From positions 124,001-188,000 of the forward strand of contig JAXKVY010000001.1 of NCBI GenBank assembly GCA_036172455.1: 64,000 bases of DNA, written 5' to 3'. Shown one piece after another: positions 62,467-64,000 of this stretch. Position 1 is the first letter of the stretch; every line of letters starts with the position of its first letter. This DNA is from Candidatus Izemoplasma sp. (GTDB taxonomy: Bacteria > Bacillota_I > Bacilli_A > Izemoplasmatales > Izemoplasmataceae). The notes below the pieces were generated by a model. That model did not search any database, was not told the origin of the DNA, and saw only the letters and a list, made by a program, of their open reading frames with translations. A program made the translations under genes and the position numbers.

Positions 62467-64000
62467 TTATTTTATTCCCCGTTGTTTTGGGGTGAGCTCT
62501 GGTGTGTTAGCTTTTACCCGTTCACGTAAATCATTTACGGTATCTGATAATGACTTTTTATGTGCTTTTTGATATAAAAAGTCATCAATACCTTGCGCAG
62601 CTCGATGTCCATCGGCAACCGCACTAATTAAATCAGGACCACGTAAAATATCTCCACCAACAAAGTATTGGTTGGCACCCTCTAACTGTCCAAAGTGATT
62701 GGCTTTAATTTTACCACGTTCAATCGTTATTTTATCTTGTAAACGTTCTGGAATGTAATCATAGTCAGGCGCTTGTCCAATTGCAATATAGACTTGTTGT
62801 CCTTCAATAATCTTTTCACATTCGCTATCAAACTCTGGGTTGAATTTACCCTCTGTATCAAAGATACATAAACATTCCCAAAGTCTAAGTCCTGTAACGT
62901 TACCATTTTCTTGCATGATTTCTTGTGGACCATTACCACAATGGAATTCAATACCTTCTTCGCCACCTTCGATGTATTCATCAGTACTCGCTGGAATCGC
63001 ATCTTCATTCTCTAAAGAGGTTAATTTGACATTTGATTTGCCATACTTCAACTGTTGAATACGTGTGGCACTTCTTGCAACATCAAATGCAACATCGCCG
63101 CCACCAATGACGACTATGCTTTCTTTCACATCAAGATCATCGAGTGTCAGATTGCCACGTTCAAATTCACGTACTTGTGGTAAGAAGTCCATTGCTCCAA
63201 TGACGTCTTTATGATCGCTTCCTGTAATGTTAAGACCTCGTGGTTTAAAGAATCCTGTACCCAAGAAGATCGCATCATGTGATGACTCTAGTTCATCTAA
63301 CGTAATATCGTCACCGACTTTAGTATTGGTATGAATGTTAACACCCATTTTCTTGATAAAGTTAATATCTTTATCGATTGCCTCATCTGGTAAACGGTAA
63401 GCAGGTATTCCATAACGCATTACCCCACCAGCCAGTGGCATTTCTTCATAAATATCAACTTTATACCCTAGGGCACTTAAGTAATAGGCTGCGCCTAATC
63501 CTGCAGGGCCACTCCCAATAACGGCTATCTTCGCATCAATGACTTCACTGATGTTGTCATTGATTACAGTGTCATAAATATCTTGTGGGGCACTATCAAT
63601 AATGTAGCGTTTCAACCAACGTATCGCAATCGCTTCACCACGTTCTGCAATCGCACATGCTGTTTCACAGTTGTGTGTACACACACGTCCACAGACACCA
63701 GGTAATGGATTGGTTTCATATATTTTACGTAATCCACCCTCAATATCATCTTCCCAAATCGCACGAATATATTCAGGGATATGCATTTGGACAGGACAAC
63801 TGCTTGTACAGACACCACATTCAACACAGCGCGCTGCTTCAGCCATAGCGGCTTCTTTGCTATAACCTCTAACAATCTCGACAAAGCTATTACTTCGTTC
63901 TTCTACCTTTTCATGTATCATTGATTCACGTTCTAAGGCCAATAAGTCACTTGTGTCATCTTTTACCCATCCTTTATCAACGTGTTGTCCTTGCCATAAT
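62467..64000 (-). CDS. glutamate synthase small-subunit-like (GltD/NfnB-like) flavoprotein, 5' end cut by window
   Basis: The frame is open at base 64000, so the N-terminus is missing; a TTG at 63942 is a poor start because the reading frame continues upstream with no ribosome site. Visible parts: an N-terminal four-cysteine-pair ferredoxin-like region CVECGVCTSSCP, CGRVCTHNCETAC (binds [4Fe-4S]), FAD site VIGSGPAGLGAAYYL, NADP site VVIGGGDVAFDVARSA, and VGGDILRGPDL. This flavoprotein pattern is shared by GltD, NfnB-like and related electron-bifurcating subunits; a GltB partner is not in view. I cannot decide between glutamate synthase and ferredoxin-NADP oxidoreductase roles. Confidence 0.85.
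   Translation of the reverse strand, partial: LWQGQHVDKGWVKDDTSDLLALERESMIHEKVEERSNSFVEIVRGYSKEAAMAEAARCVECGVCTSSCPVQMHIPEYIRAIWEDDIEGGLRKIYETNPLPGVCGRVCTHNCETACAIAERGEAIAIRWLKRYIIDSAPQDIYDTVINDNISEVIDAKIAVIGSGPAGLGAAYYLSALGYKVDIYEEMPLAGGVMRYGIPAYRLPDEAIDKDINFIKKMGVNIHTNTKVGDDITLDELESSHDAIFLGTGFFKPRGLNITGSDHKDVIGAMDFLPQVREFERGNLTLDDLDVKESIVVIGGGDVAFDVARSATRIQQLKYGKSNVKLTSLENEDAIPASTDEYIEGGEEGIEFHCGNGPQEIMQENGNVTGLRLWECLCIFDTEGKFNPEFDSECEKIIEGQQVYIAIGQAPDYDYIPERLQDKITIERGKIKANHFGQLEGANQYFVGGDILRGPDLISAVADGHRAAQGIDDFLYQKAHKKSLSDTVNDLRERVKANTPELTPKQRGIK

Overview
The window is 64 kb of AT-rich, gene-dense bacterial chromosome. Genes start mostly with ATG after GGAGG-type ribosome sites, and TGA is a true stop (for example the ATGA overlaps of gcvPB/lpd and rsmE/mtaB), so the code is standard. 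The core genes are Bacillota-like: glyS-dnaG-rpoD, hrcA-grpE-dnaK-dnaJ with CIRCE, plsY, yneF, trmK, mtaB and a split gcvPA/gcvPB. I infer a low-GC Bacillota or a Mollicutes-related lineage that keeps the standard code (Izemoplasma/Haloplasma-like). The exact lineage cannot be fixed from sequence reading alone.

Layout. 1-12.2 kb (minus): rel, apt, recJ, argS, a degenerate NadC-like gene, a pseudo-Fic winged-helix regulator, parC and parE. 12.3-13.6 kb: plsY, yneF and a small ferredoxin. 13.6-23.2 kb (minus): nif3, trmK, rpoD, dnaG and glyS, then recO, era, cdd, ybeY, phoH and rpsU. 23.3-24.6 kb (plus): a YwaF/TMEM164-like membrane protein and a very basic unknown. 24.6-33.2 kb (minus): mtaB, rsmE, dnaJ, dnaK, grpE, hrcA, an MBL hydrolase, a ROK kinase and rpmG. 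33.3 kb: ispG.

34.4-46.7 kb is a type IV pilus locus in two divergent operons. The minus operon holds pilO/N/M-like genes, the prepilin peptidase, the major pilin, pilC, pilB and a VanW-like gene. The plus operon holds two pseudopilins and a large PilX-like protein. An intact IS256-family element sits exactly between the two promoters. 46.7-52.3 kb (minus) is a complete glycine cleavage operon, gcvT-H-PA-PB-lpd. 52.5-57.1 kb (minus) holds a membrane protein carrying two HU-like DNA-binding domains, a stand-alone B3/B4 protein, ackA and an iron alcohol dehydrogenase. 57.2-59.6 kb (plus) is a 5TM-PAS-GGDEF-HD-GYP c-di-GMP enzyme. It is followed by tRNA-Leu(CAA), an MBL protein with a YerC-type repressor, a CoA-disulfide-reductase-like flavoprotein and a GltD-like flavoprotein cut by the window end.

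The most unusual items are three. First, the membrane-anchored double-HU protein, a possible nucleoid-membrane tether. Second, the adjacent Fic-like and NadC-like genes, both of which have lost catalytic residues and look like a sensor/regulator pair. Third, a PilB with a two-motif MshEN c-di-GMP-binding N-terminus in the same window as a c-di-GMP synthase/phosphodiesterase, suggesting second-messenger control of the pilus. No gene-free stretch exceeds 300 bases outside the insertion sequence.
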